Source: an uncultured bacterium
GTDB lineage: Bacteria; Bacteroidota; Bacteroidia; Bacteroidales; CAIXTV01
Assembly: GCA_903922465.1 (NCBI GenBank)
Contig: CAIXTV010000247.1
Span: 1-41,686 of the forward strand
Direction: 5' to 3'
DNA: 41,686 bases
In this document: positions 17,063-26,612 of the stretch, in pieces
Numbering within the stretch: the first letter of the stretch is position 1
How the letters are laid out: each line of letters opens with the position of its first letter
Program-made: the position numbers and the translations under genes
The notes under the pieces: model-generated
What the model was told of the DNA's origin: nothing
Seen by the model: the letters and a program-made list of their open reading frames with translations, nothing else
The model's database searches: none

Positions 17063-17641
17063 CTATTTCATTTTTCTTGCTAATTCTTCCACTTCAGCCA
17101 CCCATTTACTCCTGATACTTTCGGTTGATGTTCTCATGGGACTAAAAGATGTAATCCCAATTACCTTAACACCGCAAAAACCAAGTATGCCTTTCTTCAT
17201 CGAGTGGTGCCCAGGGCTCTTAGTGAATAAACGGTAATACCACTTAGGAGAATCCATAGTAACTATAAGTCTTGCGGTTTTCCCATTCAAAAGTTTGTCC
17301 CACAACATTGAGTTTTCACGGTATTTGAACGCAAATCCTGGCAGGAAAGTGCGATCAATAAATCCTTTTAATAAAGCAGGATAAGTACCCCACCAATTAG
17401 GATATATCAACACCAAATGATCGGCATTGCTTATTTCATGTTGAGCAGTAAGCAAGTCAGGTTCAAGCTCAGTAGTTTTACGGTATCCGTTCCTTAAAAC
17501 GGGTTCAAAATGCAAATCAATCAGATGAATAAGCTTACATTCAACTCCAACTGAAACAGCTGCATTTTGATAGTGACTTGCCAACTCAAAACTAAAACTT
17601 TCCTTATCGGGATGGGCGTTTATTATCAGTATTTTTTTCAT
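17063..17641 (-). CDS. NAD(P)H dehydrogenase (quinone), flavodoxin-2 family
   Basis: A 192-residue flavodoxin-fold oxidoreductase related to NQO1, MdaB and the Kef ancillary proteins. The N-terminal ILIINAHPDKESFS loop binds the FMN/FAD phosphate, and YPNWWGTYPALLKGFIDRTF is the isoalloxazine-contacting loop of the family. It would use NAD(P)H to reduce quinones or other electrophiles by two electrons. The gene stands alone: 223 bases separate it from ridA and 90 from the T9SS cargo gene upstream, with no clear promoter or terminator in either. Whether it protects against quinone stress or does something more specific cannot be told. Confidence 0.92.
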   Translation of the reverse strand: MKKILIINAHPDKESFSFELASHYQNAAVSVGVECKLIHLIDLHFEPVLRNGYRKTTELEPDLLTAQHEISNADHLVLIYPNWWGTYPALLKGFIDRTFLPGFAFKYRENSMLWDKLLNGKTARLIVTMDSPKWYYRLFTKSPGHHSMKKGILGFCGVKVIGITSFSPMRTSTESIRSKWVAEVEELARKMK

Positions 17642-17731
17642 TTTACAATAACAGATTCAAAGTGTTTGTGTTGCTTTATTAACAACAATAAAGCATTTTA
17701 GTTTACACAACTCTTTCAAAAATTATTTTTA

Positions 17732-18589
17732 TTAATCCACATGCCTTATCGTAAACTTCCCTTTATAACTGAAATTTTGACCAATAATTGAATAGAAATA
17801 CACGCCTGAAGATAATTTCCCAACATTAAGATTAAGTATATTCTCCCCTTGAATCACTTGATATGTGCTGTTTTTTTTAACTTCTTGACCGAAAGCATCA
17901 TAAACATATAAGTACATTTCGCCAGAAACATTAGCCTTCAATGGAAAACTTACAATATCAACTGCAGGATTCGGGAAAGCAGCCCCTACTACATTTGAAA
18001 CCAAAATGTGATTGATTCCATTACCTAAAGAAAAAGAAAGATCGTCAACAAACATAACTGAACCAACATGATAATCAGAACCTGTAACAGGTCCTGTGAT
18101 TGATAACTGAATGTTTGCTAAATCAGGAATATCACTGGTAGTATAATTAAGTGGTACGGTAAGTTTGGCATAGGTGCTAACTGATGCAGGTAAGGCAATT
18201 GCACCTTGAGCAATAGGAACTCCCCCTTTCTCTAAAGCAACATTCACCGAAAACTTGTCGCCTCCAACAGAGGTGAACTTATAATACAAGTCGATAGAAA
18301 GGTACTTTTCAGAAATAGCAAAACCATTCCCCCCAGGACCACTTTGAATAACAGGTCCAATAGGTGCCGTTTGAAAGATGACCACTTCACCACGGCAAGC
18401 AGAAGTTCCAGAATGGGCATCTGTGGTTTGAGTTACATTAATTAAACTCACCGGAAAAGCATTTGAACTAACCCATCCGTCAGGATCGCCTGCAGTCCAA
18501 GCCTCGAAACCTGGATTGGGTATTTGGGAATGGGCTGATAAGCAAATGCCTAAAAATAATACCATTAAAGAAGAAATGTTTTTTTTCAT
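17732..18589 (-). CDS. Secreted protein with T9SS type A C-terminal sorting domain
   Basis: A 285-residue protein with a signal peptide (MKKNISSLMVLFLGICLSAHSQ), a central beta-sandwich resembling the carbohydrate-binding or PCMD-like modules (IPNPGFEAWTAGDPDGWVSS through SVMFVDDLSFSLG), and a type IX secretion signal at the C-terminus. The sorting domain shows the expected pattern: AFPNPAVDIVSF, YVYDAFGQEV, LNVGKLSSGVYFY and a short final KGKFTIRHVD strand. It should be exported by Sec to the periplasm, across the outer membrane by T9SS, and then anchored or released after cleavage of the C-terminal domain. No enzyme motif is present, so it may be a binding or matrix protein. Confidence 0.92.
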   Translation of the reverse strand: MKKNISSLMVLFLGICLSAHSQIPNPGFEAWTAGDPDGWVSSNAFPVSLINVTQTTDAHSGTSACRGEVVIFQTAPIGPVIQSGPGGNGFAISEKYLSIDLYYKFTSVGGDKFSVNVALEKGGVPIAQGAIALPASVSTYAKLTVPLNYTTSDIPDLANIQLSITGPVTGSDYHVGSVMFVDDLSFSLGNGINHILVSNVVGAAFPNPAVDIVSFPLKANVSGEMYLYVYDAFGQEVKKNSTYQVIQGENILNLNVGKLSSGVYFYSIIGQNFSYKGKFTIRHVD

Positions 18590-18891
18590 TTGATTGTAGA
18601 ATTGAAGTTTTATAACAGATGTATTAATAATTAAAATCGATATACAAAGATAAGTAGAATTCTATCAACTTTCTTTTTTCATAATAAAAATATATTTCAC
18701 TTTAGCAATAGTTCATCCCACTCCCCTTAATATGCATCTGCTAGTCGCATCTGCAAAACCTAAAATTAACTTCTGAAACTCGGATATTATAACAATAATG
18801 CCAATCTTTGCAAAAAATGCAAAACACTTCAATACTCATCATTCATTGAACTTATAATTATTAAACTTGTTAATTCACTAAACTTAAAAAA
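18590..18891. other. Gene-free divergent intergenic region
   Basis: These 302 bases separate the start of the T9SS cargo gene (minus) from the start of the MFS gene (plus). They should hold both promoters. I see only AT-rich sequence and no consensus pair, hairpin or open frame I would support. Confidence 0.5.
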
Positions 18892-20085
18892 ATGCCCATT
18901 TCACGCCCTTCTCTTTGGACACGCGATTTCATACTACTTTCTTTGTCTAATTTGCTATTTTCGATAGCATTTTACTTTATGGTGCCTTCGCTCCCTTTAT
19001 TCTACTCCTACCTATTGCAGTCTGACAATTTTACTATAGGAATATTGGTCGCTCTCTATACAATAGCAGCTCTTTTTATTCGTCCATTTACCGGTATTGC
19101 ATTAGATGTAATGGGAAGAAAATATATCTTCTTGATTTCCTTTTTTCTTTTCGGCGCATTCTATTTTGCTTATCCAATAATTTCTTCATTTGCAGGCATT
19201 ATTTTATTGCGCATATTACACGGCTTCACTTGGGGGGCCTTAACATCATCCTCAACCACAGTAGCTGTCGATTTGCTCCCTCCTGAACGCCGTGGCGAAG
19301 GACTTGGCTTTTTCGGCCTTGCTATGACCCTTGCTATGGGAGTTGGCCCTTTAATTGGTTTATGGATAATCGGCTCAGGCAATCATTTCGATTATATGTT
19401 TTATACAGGCGCTACACTTTCTTTAGCTGGGTTTTTATTAGCCATGCTGATCACTTACAAACCCTTCACTCCCCATCCTAATCATACAGGATTTAAGTTC
19501 GAAAATATCTTTGAGCGCACTTCTCTTCCCGTTGCCTTGGCAATGTTATTGCTAATGATTCCTTATGGGGGATTACTGAGTTTTGTTTCCAAATACGGCT
19601 TAACAATGGGCATTGCGAATCCCGGCATCTTCTTTATTTCCTTCGCTATTGGCATCGGACTCTCACGTATATTTTCCGGAAAGATATTCGACACCAATGG
19701 TCCCTTAAGAATCACCATAACAGGCATCATCTCATTAATTTTCGGCTTTCTAATTCTTTCACTAATGCAAAACATCTATGGTTATCTGGGTTCAGCTTTT
19801 ATTTTAGGAATCGGAATTGGCATTATATTCCCTGTTTTTCAAGCAATGGTAAACAATATAGTATCTCCTCAAAAACGTGGTGTTGCCAATGCGACTTTAT
19901 TCACCGCACTCGATATTGGCATTGGTTTTGGAATTATTTTTACTGGATGGGCTTCAATGCAATTTTCTTTCCCCACAGCTTTTTTGTTTAGCTCAGGGAT
20001 TAGTTTTTTGGGTTTAATTTGGTTCTTCAAAGCAAATACTTATTATAAAAGTCATAAGTTAAACAACAAGAAAACCACCCTGTAA
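18892..20085 (+). CDS. Major facilitator superfamily transporter
   Basis: A 397-residue integral membrane protein with about 12 hydrophobic segments. The loop between segments 2 and 3 carries the MFS motif A (RPFTGIALDVMGRKYIF), and a related copy occurs in the second half (SRIFSGKIFDTNGPLR). The DLLPPERRGEGLGFFGL stretch after segment 4 is typical of drug/proton antiporter-like MFS members, as is the conserved Arg/Gly-rich VSPQKRGVANAT in the second half. It probably exports or imports a small molecule by proton antiport; the substrate is not evident. It is monocistronic, and the hairpin at 20118-20158 lies between it and the convergent PepSY-like gene. Confidence 0.92.
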   Translation: MPISRPSLWTRDFILLSLSNLLFSIAFYFMVPSLPLFYSYLLQSDNFTIGILVALYTIAALFIRPFTGIALDVMGRKYIFLISFFLFGAFYFAYPIISSFAGIILLRILHGFTWGALTSSSTTVAVDLLPPERRGEGLGFFGLAMTLAMGVGPLIGLWIIGSGNHFDYMFYTGATLSLAGFLLAMLITYKPFTPHPNHTGFKFENIFERTSLPVALAMLLLMIPYGGLLSFVSKYGLTMGIANPGIFFISFAIGIGLSRIFSGKIFDTNGPLRITITGIISLIFGFLILSLMQNIYGYLGSAFILGIGIGIIFPVFQAMVNNIVSPQKRGVANATLFTALDIGIGFGIIFTGWASMQFSFPTAFLFSSGISFLGLIWFFKANTYYKSHKLNNKKTTL

Positions 20086-20117
20086 TTTCAAACGAAGATT
20101 GCGAGCGAAATAAAAAA

Positions 20118-20158
20118 AAGCTACAGATTCATCTTTATTTTCAGTGAATCTGTAGCTT
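20118..20158 (-). terminator. Strong intrinsic terminator between convergent genes
   Basis: Perfect 14-bp arms AAGCTACAGATTCA (20118-20131) and TGAATCTGTAGCTT (20145-20158) with a 13-base loop. On the minus strand eight T follow at once, so it primarily terminates the 20183-22069 gene; on the plus strand it lacks a T-run but may still slow transcription leaving the MFS gene. Confidence 0.9.
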
Positions 20159-20182
20159 CAAATTGCATTTATAATTAAACTC

Positions 20183-22069
20183 TTATTCTTCCGATTGTCC
20201 CGGATCGAGTTTTTTCATTAGCTTACCAGAAGATGAGAAGTAGAACTTCCAAATAGGCTGTTCTCCAACCGCTTTCTTCTTCTCGCTCACTTCAACATAA
20301 TAATAATTCTTACGATCGAATTTAGTAACCGATTCACATTTCTGAATCACAAAACTCTTTATGGTTTTCACAATTTGGGTTGTGATGAAAGCGGGTACTG
20401 CTTCATTTTTCACAGGAATAGCTGTTTGAATCCAAAAGCCTGTAGTCGAAATATCAACCCTGTGATGAACTCCATTATATTGGAATGAAGCAGAATAAAT
20501 GGTGTCTGCATTATCCCATTTCACAGCTACTGCTTTTTCAAACTTTAATTTAAGCGTACTAACTACAGCTGCAGGGATATTCTGGCTTTCTTCTTTTTCT
20601 ATTTTCTCTTCTTCCTCTTCAGTAATCACAGCATCGGGATCAATAACCTTCAGAAGTTTACCTTGTGTGTCGAAATACAGTTGTGTCTCTTTTTGCCCCA
20701 CACCTTCTTTTGCAACTTTTAAATAGTAACAGGTGCCAAACTCAGGGTCTTCTGTATACATCGATTTCTTTATCTTAATATCGGGTTTATAGTTCGCTTT
20801 CATGTATTCCATGATGGGAGTAGGTAATTCTTTGGCATTAACTTTAGCTTCACCTTGAACCGATTCGTCTATTCCTTTCGATAATTCCTTTTCATATTCA
20901 CTACTGAATTTATTATCAATTGAAGAAACGGTTTCTTCTATCTGTTCATCTTCAATGTCAGGATCAATAATCTTATCCATTCTCCCTGATTTGTCGAAAT
21001 AGATTTGATAGACACCCTGTTTTCTTATCAATATTTTCACAAAGTAATAATTGTTTCTATCCTTACGTACAACCTTTTCTGCATATACCAACTTATAACT
21101 TTTATAAGTCTTACTCAGCCAGTTTACTATAGGTTGATACAGGTTGTATTTATCCATCAAGGTTTTTGTTACAATAACCACTCCACCTGTATCCATTTTA
21201 ATAGAAGTCTTTTGCTCGTGAAAAACAAAACTACACGAAAACTGATCTCCTGGTAATGTATCCCATTTAACTTCAGTCGATTTTGGGAATTTTTTCGAAA
21301 AACTCGCTTTTACCTTCGAAGGAATAATGCCTTCGCTCACATAAGTATTATCGTTTTTCTTGGTCGTGTTGGTTTTTGAAGTAGTTCTTGAAGTTGATTT
21401 AGTCTTTTCCTGAACTGAAGCTTTTTCTTCTTTTTTCTTTTCAGGTGCCTCTTTTTTGGCATCCTTCTTCTTATCATCATTAAAAACTAAATCATCATCT
21501 TTTTTCTTATCCTTTTCAACTTCGGTTGACTTTACTTTAGTGACTTTAGCCTTAGGCTCTTTAGGTTTTTTCGTTTGTTGAGCTGTTTGTGCAGGTTCTT
21601 CAGTTTTAATTGGAACGGGATCAAATTTCTTCAATAAAGCTCCTTGGGATGAAAAAGTCAGTTCCGATGATTGATCTTGTCCCACTCCTTCTTTTTTTAC
21701 TTTAACGAAATAATAGGTTTCGGCATTGTTTTTCTCATAAAAATCCGCTGAACCGATCTTATAAGTAACAGGATAATTATCCTTAATGTAGACCTGTATT
21801 GGACTAGGAAGTTCTTTAGGATCAACTACAAAAATGGTCAGTTCCCAAGAACCTTCTGGAGTAATTTCAACTCTCCCGGTTTGACCTTCGTCTTTTATCA
21901 CCGCAACATAGTTGTCTTTTGCTTTTTCCCAATTTTTAATCTTTGCATTCGGGTATTGATTCCCAAGCGCTTCAACTACCACTTTGGGTACAGCTGTTTC
22001 TTTGATTTGTTGCGAAAAAGTTGATAATGATAGCATCATCAACATAAAAATAAATATTCGTGATTTCAT
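20183..22069 (-). CDS. Secreted protein with repeated PepSY-like (DUF2874-type) modules
   Basis: The 628-residue product has a signal peptide (MKSRIFIFMLMMLSLSTFSQQ). At least three copies of a module are visible, starting near PKVVVEALGNQYPNAKIKNWEK (about residue 28), PSKVKASFSKKFPKSTEVKW (about 250) and PAAVVSTLKLKFEKAVAVKW (about 495). Each is followed by a second half with LPxPIxxYxKxNY and a YYxVKVxKEGVGQ strand, then LLKxxDP. This is the pattern of putative beta-lactamase-inhibitor-like PepSY-like domains common in Bacteroidota. A highly charged Lys/Glu linker (about 158-245) separates the first module from the rest. Function unknown; a periplasmic binding or regulatory role is the usual guess. 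It has its own strong terminator. The upstream purA stop is 84 bases away. Confidence 0.88.
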   Translation of the reverse strand: MKSRIFIFMLMMLSLSTFSQQIKETAVPKVVVEALGNQYPNAKIKNWEKAKDNYVAVIKDEGQTGRVEITPEGSWELTIFVVDPKELPSPIQVYIKDNYPVTYKIGSADFYEKNNAETYYFVKVKKEGVGQDQSSELTFSSQGALLKKFDPVPIKTEEPAQTAQQTKKPKEPKAKVTKVKSTEVEKDKKKDDDLVFNDDKKKDAKKEAPEKKKEEKASVQEKTKSTSRTTSKTNTTKKNDNTYVSEGIIPSKVKASFSKKFPKSTEVKWDTLPGDQFSCSFVFHEQKTSIKMDTGGVVIVTKTLMDKYNLYQPIVNWLSKTYKSYKLVYAEKVVRKDRNNYYFVKILIRKQGVYQIYFDKSGRMDKIIDPDIEDEQIEETVSSIDNKFSSEYEKELSKGIDESVQGEAKVNAKELPTPIMEYMKANYKPDIKIKKSMYTEDPEFGTCYYLKVAKEGVGQKETQLYFDTQGKLLKVIDPDAVITEEEEEKIEKEESQNIPAAVVSTLKLKFEKAVAVKWDNADTIYSASFQYNGVHHRVDISTTGFWIQTAIPVKNEAVPAFITTQIVKTIKSFVIQKCESVTKFDRKNYYYVEVSEKKKAVGEQPIWKFYFSSSGKLMKKLDPGQSEE

Positions 22070-22153
22070 CTTAAATAATTTTAGAGTGTAAAGTCCATTG
22101 AAATGTTAAACTAAGATTTTCAATTATCATTTTGCTTATTGAAATATTTGGGT

Positions 22154-23467
22154 TCATAACCTAAAATTGGCTTTGAAGTTCTCGTTAAATATTGTTTGAG
22201 TACGGTCAGGGCCAATTGATACTGCACCAATTTGCATTTGAATGTGCTTTTCAATGAATTTATTAAATTCACTTAATTCTTCAGGAAAGTCCTGAAACGA
22301 TTGAACATCGCCCAGAGAGCTGTTCCATCCGGCAACATCTTCATATTGAGGAGTCAATTCACAATTCATATCAAAAGGCAATTCTGTGTAGGTATCATTT
22401 TGAATTTTATACGATGTACAAACCTTTAAGGTTTCAAACTTTTCAAGCACATCAGCCTTCATCATAATAAGGTCGGTTACCCCATTTAACATTAGTGTAT
22501 ATTTCAAAGCAGGAATATCCAACCAGCCACAACGACGTGGTCTTCCTGTTGTTGACCCGAATTCACGGCCTTTCTCTCTCAACAAGTTGCCTTCTGAATC
22601 ATGAAGTTCCGTTGGGAAAGGGCCGCTACCTACACGCGTACAGTATGCCTTAAATACCCCAAGAACCCTACCTACTTTATTAGGAGGAATACCCAATCCA
22701 GTGCATACTCCGGCGGAAATGGTATTGGAAGAAGTAACAAAGGGGTAAGAACCAAAATCTATATCCAGCAAACTTCCTTGTGCCCCCTCTGCAAGAATTC
22801 TTTTCCCTTTCAGAAGTTGTTCATTGATAAAATATTCACTATTGATGAAAGAAAATCGTTTCATCAGTTGCAAAGATTCGAGCCAACGTTTTTCGTAAGC
22901 ATCAAAATCAAGTCCATCCAATAATATTTCTGAGACATCTATTCCCATTTTTTCAATTGTGCTTTGATGCAACAATTTTAAATTATTATACTTAATTTCA
23001 AAGCCCTCAAGTTCGAAGTCACCAATGCGTAGGCCATTTCTTGAAGTTTTATCAGTATATGTTGGCCCAATTCCTTTAAGCGTTGAACCAATTTTATTTG
23101 CTCCTTTCGCCTTTTCGTTGCAGGCATCTAACAATCGATGTGTTGGTAAAATCAGATGTGCTTTTCTCGAAATAAGAAGGTTTTCATACGGATTAATGTT
23201 ACTTTCGAGCAATTTATCAATTTCTTTCTGAAAAATATAAGGATCGATAATCACTCCGTTGCCAATTACATTTTGGGTATTATGGCGGAATATTCCGGAT
23301 GGTATGGTGTGAAGAACATGCTTTTGACCATTAAATTCAATAGTATGTCCTGCATTTGGCCCACCCTGAAAACGAGCGATGATATCATATGCAGGGGCTA
23401 ATACATCAACAATCTTCCCTTTTCCTTCGTCTCCCCATTGTAGTCCAAGTATTACATCAACTTTCAT
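22154..23467 (-). CDS. purA: Adenylosuccinate synthetase
   Basis: Catalyses GTP-dependent condensation of IMP with aspartate to adenylosuccinate, the first committed step to AMP. The 437-residue protein is collinear with the family: GLQWGDEGKGKIVD phosphate-binding loop at the N-terminus, GGPNAGHT, the DIDFGSYPFVTSSNT region, and GSTTGRPRRCGWLD near residue 300. The ATG at 23467 is the natural start (MKVDVILGLQWGDEGK). It lies downstream of, and co-directional with, the Fur-family gene and rel, separated from the regulator gene by 151 bases. This purA/fur-like/rel neighbourhood is, to my knowledge, common in Bacteroidota. In that context purine-nucleotide synthesis sits next to the (p)ppGpp enzyme, a known inhibitor of PurA in characterised bacteria. 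Confidence 0.98.
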   Translation of the reverse strand: MKVDVILGLQWGDEGKGKIVDVLAPAYDIIARFQGGPNAGHTIEFNGQKHVLHTIPSGIFRHNTQNVIGNGVIIDPYIFQKEIDKLLESNINPYENLLISRKAHLILPTHRLLDACNEKAKGANKIGSTLKGIGPTYTDKTSRNGLRIGDFELEGFEIKYNNLKLLHQSTIEKMGIDVSEILLDGLDFDAYEKRWLESLQLMKRFSFINSEYFINEQLLKGKRILAEGAQGSLLDIDFGSYPFVTSSNTISAGVCTGLGIPPNKVGRVLGVFKAYCTRVGSGPFPTELHDSEGNLLREKGREFGSTTGRPRRCGWLDIPALKYTLMLNGVTDLIMMKADVLEKFETLKVCTSYKIQNDTYTELPFDMNCELTPQYEDVAGWNSSLGDVQSFQDFPEELSEFNKFIEKHIQMQIGAVSIGPDRTQTIFNENFKANFRL

Positions 23468-23618
23468 TTAGTTATTTTTTTTATTAAGGCTTAGTTGTTT
23501 TAGGTGTAAACATAGTATGATTCTGTCTTATATATCTAACAAACAAAATCTTAGCTAAATTACATTCATCTTTTTATTGGTAAACAGGAGGCTAAATTAC
23601 AATAAATAAAAATACAAT

Positions 23619-24074
23619 TTATAAATTTCCAATTTGTTTATTCGGCTCAGCATAAAAAATGAGAGAATGTCCACTTATTTTAATGTTAAATGCAGTTTCG
23701 AGTGAACGCTGTATTTCATATAAACGCGGATCACAAAATTCTTGAACATGAAAGGTGTCTGTCATTATTATATGATCGTGTTGCGAAAAATTGAAGGACT
23801 TTTCAAATGATGAAGTCCCATTCCCAAATTGATGTTTCACTACCAATTTACATTCAAGCAAAAGATCCATGGTGTTGTAAATTGTAGCCCTACTCACCAC
23901 ATATTTGTTTTTCATTCTTTGATATAACATTTCGATGTCGAAATGACCATCAATTAAATATATTTCTTGAAGAATTGAAGATCTTTCTGGTGTTTTCCTA
24001 TGACCTTTTTTCTTCAGAAATTGATTAAAACACATTAATACCTTCTCGAAATTTGCATTAACCTTACTTTCCAT
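23619..24074 (-). CDS. Fur-family metal-responsive regulator lacking the structural CxxC motif
   Basis: A 151-residue Fur/PerR/Zur-type repressor with the N-terminal winged helix ([28 protein letters not shown] recognition region). The regulatory metal site is represented by His in DGHFD, the HDH motif after FNFSQ and His in [11 protein letters not shown]. However, the first CxxC of the structural zinc site, normally DHLICxxCG, reads DHIIMTDTF, and there is no second CxxC at the C-terminus. Such CxxC-less members exist. Which metal or signal it senses cannot be told. A palindrome of 19 bp sits in its own leader, suggesting autoregulation. The gene lies between rel and purA on the same strand. 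Confidence 0.93.
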   Translation of the reverse strand: MESKVNANFEKVLMCFNQFLKKKGHRKTPERSSILQEIYLIDGHFDIEMLYQRMKNKYVVSRATIYNTMDLLLECKLVVKHQFGNGTSSFEKSFNFSQHDHIIMTDTFHVQEFCDPRLYEIQRSLETAFNIKISGHSLIFYAEPNKQIGNL

Positions 24075-24079
24075 CTTTT

Positions 24080-24098
24080 GTAATTTAGATTAGATTAC
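24080..24098. promoter_or_regulatory. Candidate Fur-family operator (palindrome) in the regulator's own leader
   Basis: GTAATTTAGATTAGATTAC is an imperfect 9-1-9 inverted repeat (7 of 9 positions match), the geometry of Fur/PerR boxes. It lies 5-24 bases before the ATG of the Fur-family gene and touches a perfect -7 element, so a bound repressor would block transcription. Confidence 0.5.
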
Positions 24099-24128
24099 AA
24101 ATTTATCATTATTTGGAATAAGTGTAAA
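24098..24128 (-). promoter_or_regulatory. Candidate promoter of the Fur-family gene
   Basis: Minus-strand TAAATTTG (24098-24105) is a perfect TAnnTTTG -7 box; 19 bases upstream is TTTA (24125-24128), one mismatch from the TTTG -33 element. The operator palindrome abuts the -7 box. Confidence 0.45.
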
Positions 24129-24398
24129 TAAAAAAGAAAATATTTTTTCTCTTATGTATGATTTGTCTGATATAATGGGACTTTGATGCGAGGATGAAAG
24201 TATGAATATTTTTCATTTTTAAACTCAATTATTCATCAATAATGTTCCACAATGATTTATTAGTGGATCTAATCCTTCAAGTTGAAACAATTTATTCTAC
24301 AATAAGCTATCATTATCTAAGGTACGAATTCAAACCGGTTAGATGAAATTCAGATTTTGACTGCTAATTCAAATTTTATTTCAATGAGCTCTTTTCCA
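24129..24398. other. Gene-free spacer between rel and the Fur-family gene
   Basis: AT-rich sequence following the rel stop codon. I see no open frame, hairpin with T-run, or repeat. Together with the promoter and operator it makes a 324-base gap. Confidence 0.5.
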
Positions 24399-26612
24399 TT
24401 ACACTCTTCTCACTGAATCAACTCCGTTCACCTTCTTTAAGTTAGAAATGAGTTTTTGTAAGTGTTCAGTGTTTTGAATATACACCATAACATTCCCTTC
24501 AAAAATGCCCTCGCTACTTTCAATATTAAATGATCGAATGTTGATATTCAAATCTTCTGAAATTATGCGAGATAAATCTTTAATTATACCCTTCTTATCG
24601 AAACCATTAATCTTCAAACCTGCTAGAAAGGAAACCTCTTCTTGATTATTCCATTTGGCTTTCACTATCTTCTTGCCATAATTCGACATTAATTCGATGG
24701 CTTTGGTGCATGTGGTATTATGAATTTCTATTCCTGTAGGTAAAGTTATTGCAATAACAGCATCACCTGGAATTGGACTGCAACAGGTTGCAATCGTATA
24801 CTTTATTTCTTCCACTTCTTCATTCAAAAGCAGGGATGCGGGGTTGGTTTTGAGTTGTTGAGAAACCCTGTCAACAAGTTCCTTTACCTTTTGCTTTTTC
24901 GATTTCTTAAAAAAGGAAGGTATAAAAAACCAACTTGATTTATTTAGCTCAGCAAAGCAATCTTTAAGTTCTTGTAGCCCGATACTTTTAGTGCCTATGT
25001 AGTAATACAAATCGTTAGTAACTTTAATATTCAGCGTTGTGACAATATGCTTAATGTTTTCGGGGGTATTTTTGATGTTAAGCTGAATCAAATATTCTGA
25101 AAGTATTTTTCTCCCTTCATCTATAGTGATTTTACGTTGATCTTTCAATACTGCATTAATGCGAGAAACAGCCCTAGAAGTCTTTACATAGTTTAACCAA
25201 GCCTGTTGAGGCGTTTGTTTTTTCGAAGTAATTATTTCAATCTGATCTCCCGATTTTAACACATGGTTTATTGGAACCAATTTATTATCAACCTTTGCTC
25301 CAATACAATGATTTCCCAAATCGGAATGAATAGCATAACCAAAATCTATGATACACGATTCCTCTGGCAAAGTATACTCTTTGCCCTTAGGAGTAAACAC
25401 GATTATTTCTTTTGAATAAAGACTATTTTTAATTCCTCTTACGAAATCCATTGCATTGGATTCCTCACTTTGCAACATTTCGCGGATTTTTGCAAGCCAA
25501 ATATCCAAGCCACCCTCGTCACTGTCTCCTTTGTATTTCCAATGTGCAGCATAACCCTTTTCAGCAATTTCATCCATTCGCCGGCTTCTGATTTGAATCT
25601 CGACCCACTTTCCTTCATTACTCATAACTGTAGTGTGCAAGGATTTATATCCATTTGATTTAGGAGTAGACACCCAATCGCGAAGCCTTTCGGTATTTGG
25701 GGTATATAGTTCAGTAATTATAGCGAATACAGCCCAGCAATCACGATTCTCATTCTCAGGTAAGGAATCCAGAATGATTCTTAAAGCAAATATATCATAG
25801 ACATCTTCAAAGGGAATCTTCTTAGTATTCATCTTTCTCCAAATGGATGAAATTGCTTTGGTTCTATAAGTGATTTCAAAAACAATGCCTTCTTTGGCGA
25901 GTTGTTGTTTGATGGGTAACTTAAATTGTTCAATAAATCGTTTACGCTGTGTTTCTGATTTCTTCAGCTTTTCTTCTATCTCATGATACACTTCAGGCTG
26001 ATTCACCTTAAGTGAAAGATCTTCAAGCTCAGACTTTATCACATACAAACCCAATCTATGTGCCAGAGGAACGTACAAATACAATGTTTCTGAAGCTATC
26101 TTTAATTGTTTTTCTCTGGGCATGTGCTCAATGGTGCGCATATTGTGCAAGCGGTCGGCTAATTTTATAAGGATCACTCTTACATCATCGGTAAGAGTTA
26201 AAAGCATTTTTTTAAAGTTTTCTGCTTGTTCAGAAGGTGTTTTTTGATCAAGGAAGCCTTCGATTTTAGTGAGTCCGTCAATAATTCGAGCTACCTTTTC
26301 GCCAAACATCGATTCGATGTCGGCAAGTGTATAGTCAGTATCTTCAACAACATCATGCAACAAAGCGCAGATAACCGAAGTAGTTCCTAATCCTATTTCG
26401 CCTACTGCAATTGTTGCCACCTCAATAGGGTGGTAAATATAAGGCTCGCCACTTCGTCGACGCATATCCTTATGTGCTTCTACTGCAAGGTTAAACGCTT
26501 TACGAATCAAAAGTTTATCCTGATGATCCGACTTGGGTTTGCACACCTTCAATAAGCTTCTGTATCGCTTTAATATTTCTTTTTTCTCTTGTTCAGCGTC
26601 AATAGTATACAT
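24399..26612 (-). CDS. rel: Bifunctional (p)ppGpp synthetase/hydrolase, RelA/SpoT family
   Basis: A 737-residue long RSH protein that makes and degrades the stringent-response alarmone (p)ppGpp. The N-terminal HD hydrolase domain is intact: His61 (YHPIEVA), His86-Asp87 and Glu90-Asp91 (LLHDVVEDTD) and DRLHNMRT, so hydrolysis should be functional. The synthetase domain follows with YRTKAISSIWRKM, VYDIFALRI and SNGYKSLHTTVM. Then come a TGS domain (about 390-450, IIVFTPKGKEYTLPE), a helical/zinc-finger-like region with CCSPIPGD, and a C-terminal ACT domain ending in VNGVDSVRRV. Cytoplasmic, ribosome-associated in characterised homologues. It is probably the sole long RSH in this window and lies upstream of the Fur-family regulator and purA. 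Confidence 0.97.
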   Translation of the reverse strand: MYTIDAEQEKKEILKRYRSLLKVCKPKSDHQDKLLIRKAFNLAVEAHKDMRRRSGEPYIYHPIEVATIAVGEIGLGTTSVICALLHDVVEDTDYTLADIESMFGEKVARIIDGLTKIEGFLDQKTPSEQAENFKKMLLTLTDDVRVILIKLADRLHNMRTIEHMPREKQLKIASETLYLYVPLAHRLGLYVIKSELEDLSLKVNQPEVYHEIEEKLKKSETQRKRFIEQFKLPIKQQLAKEGIVFEITYRTKAISSIWRKMNTKKIPFEDVYDIFALRIILDSLPENENRDCWAVFAIITELYTPNTERLRDWVSTPKSNGYKSLHTTVMSNEGKWVEIQIRSRRMDEIAEKGYAAHWKYKGDSDEGGLDIWLAKIREMLQSEESNAMDFVRGIKNSLYSKEIIVFTPKGKEYTLPEESCIIDFGYAIHSDLGNHCIGAKVDNKLVPINHVLKSGDQIEIITSKKQTPQQAWLNYVKTSRAVSRINAVLKDQRKITIDEGRKILSEYLIQLNIKNTPENIKHIVTTLNIKVTNDLYYYIGTKSIGLQELKDCFAELNKSSWFFIPSFFKKSKKQKVKELVDRVSQQLKTNPASLLLNEEVEEIKYTIATCCSPIPGDAVIAITLPTGIEIHNTTCTKAIELMSNYGKKIVKAKWNNQEEVSFLAGLKINGFDKKGIIKDLSRIISEDLNINIRSFNIESSEGIFEGNVMVYIQNTEHLQKLISNLKKVNGVDSVRRV

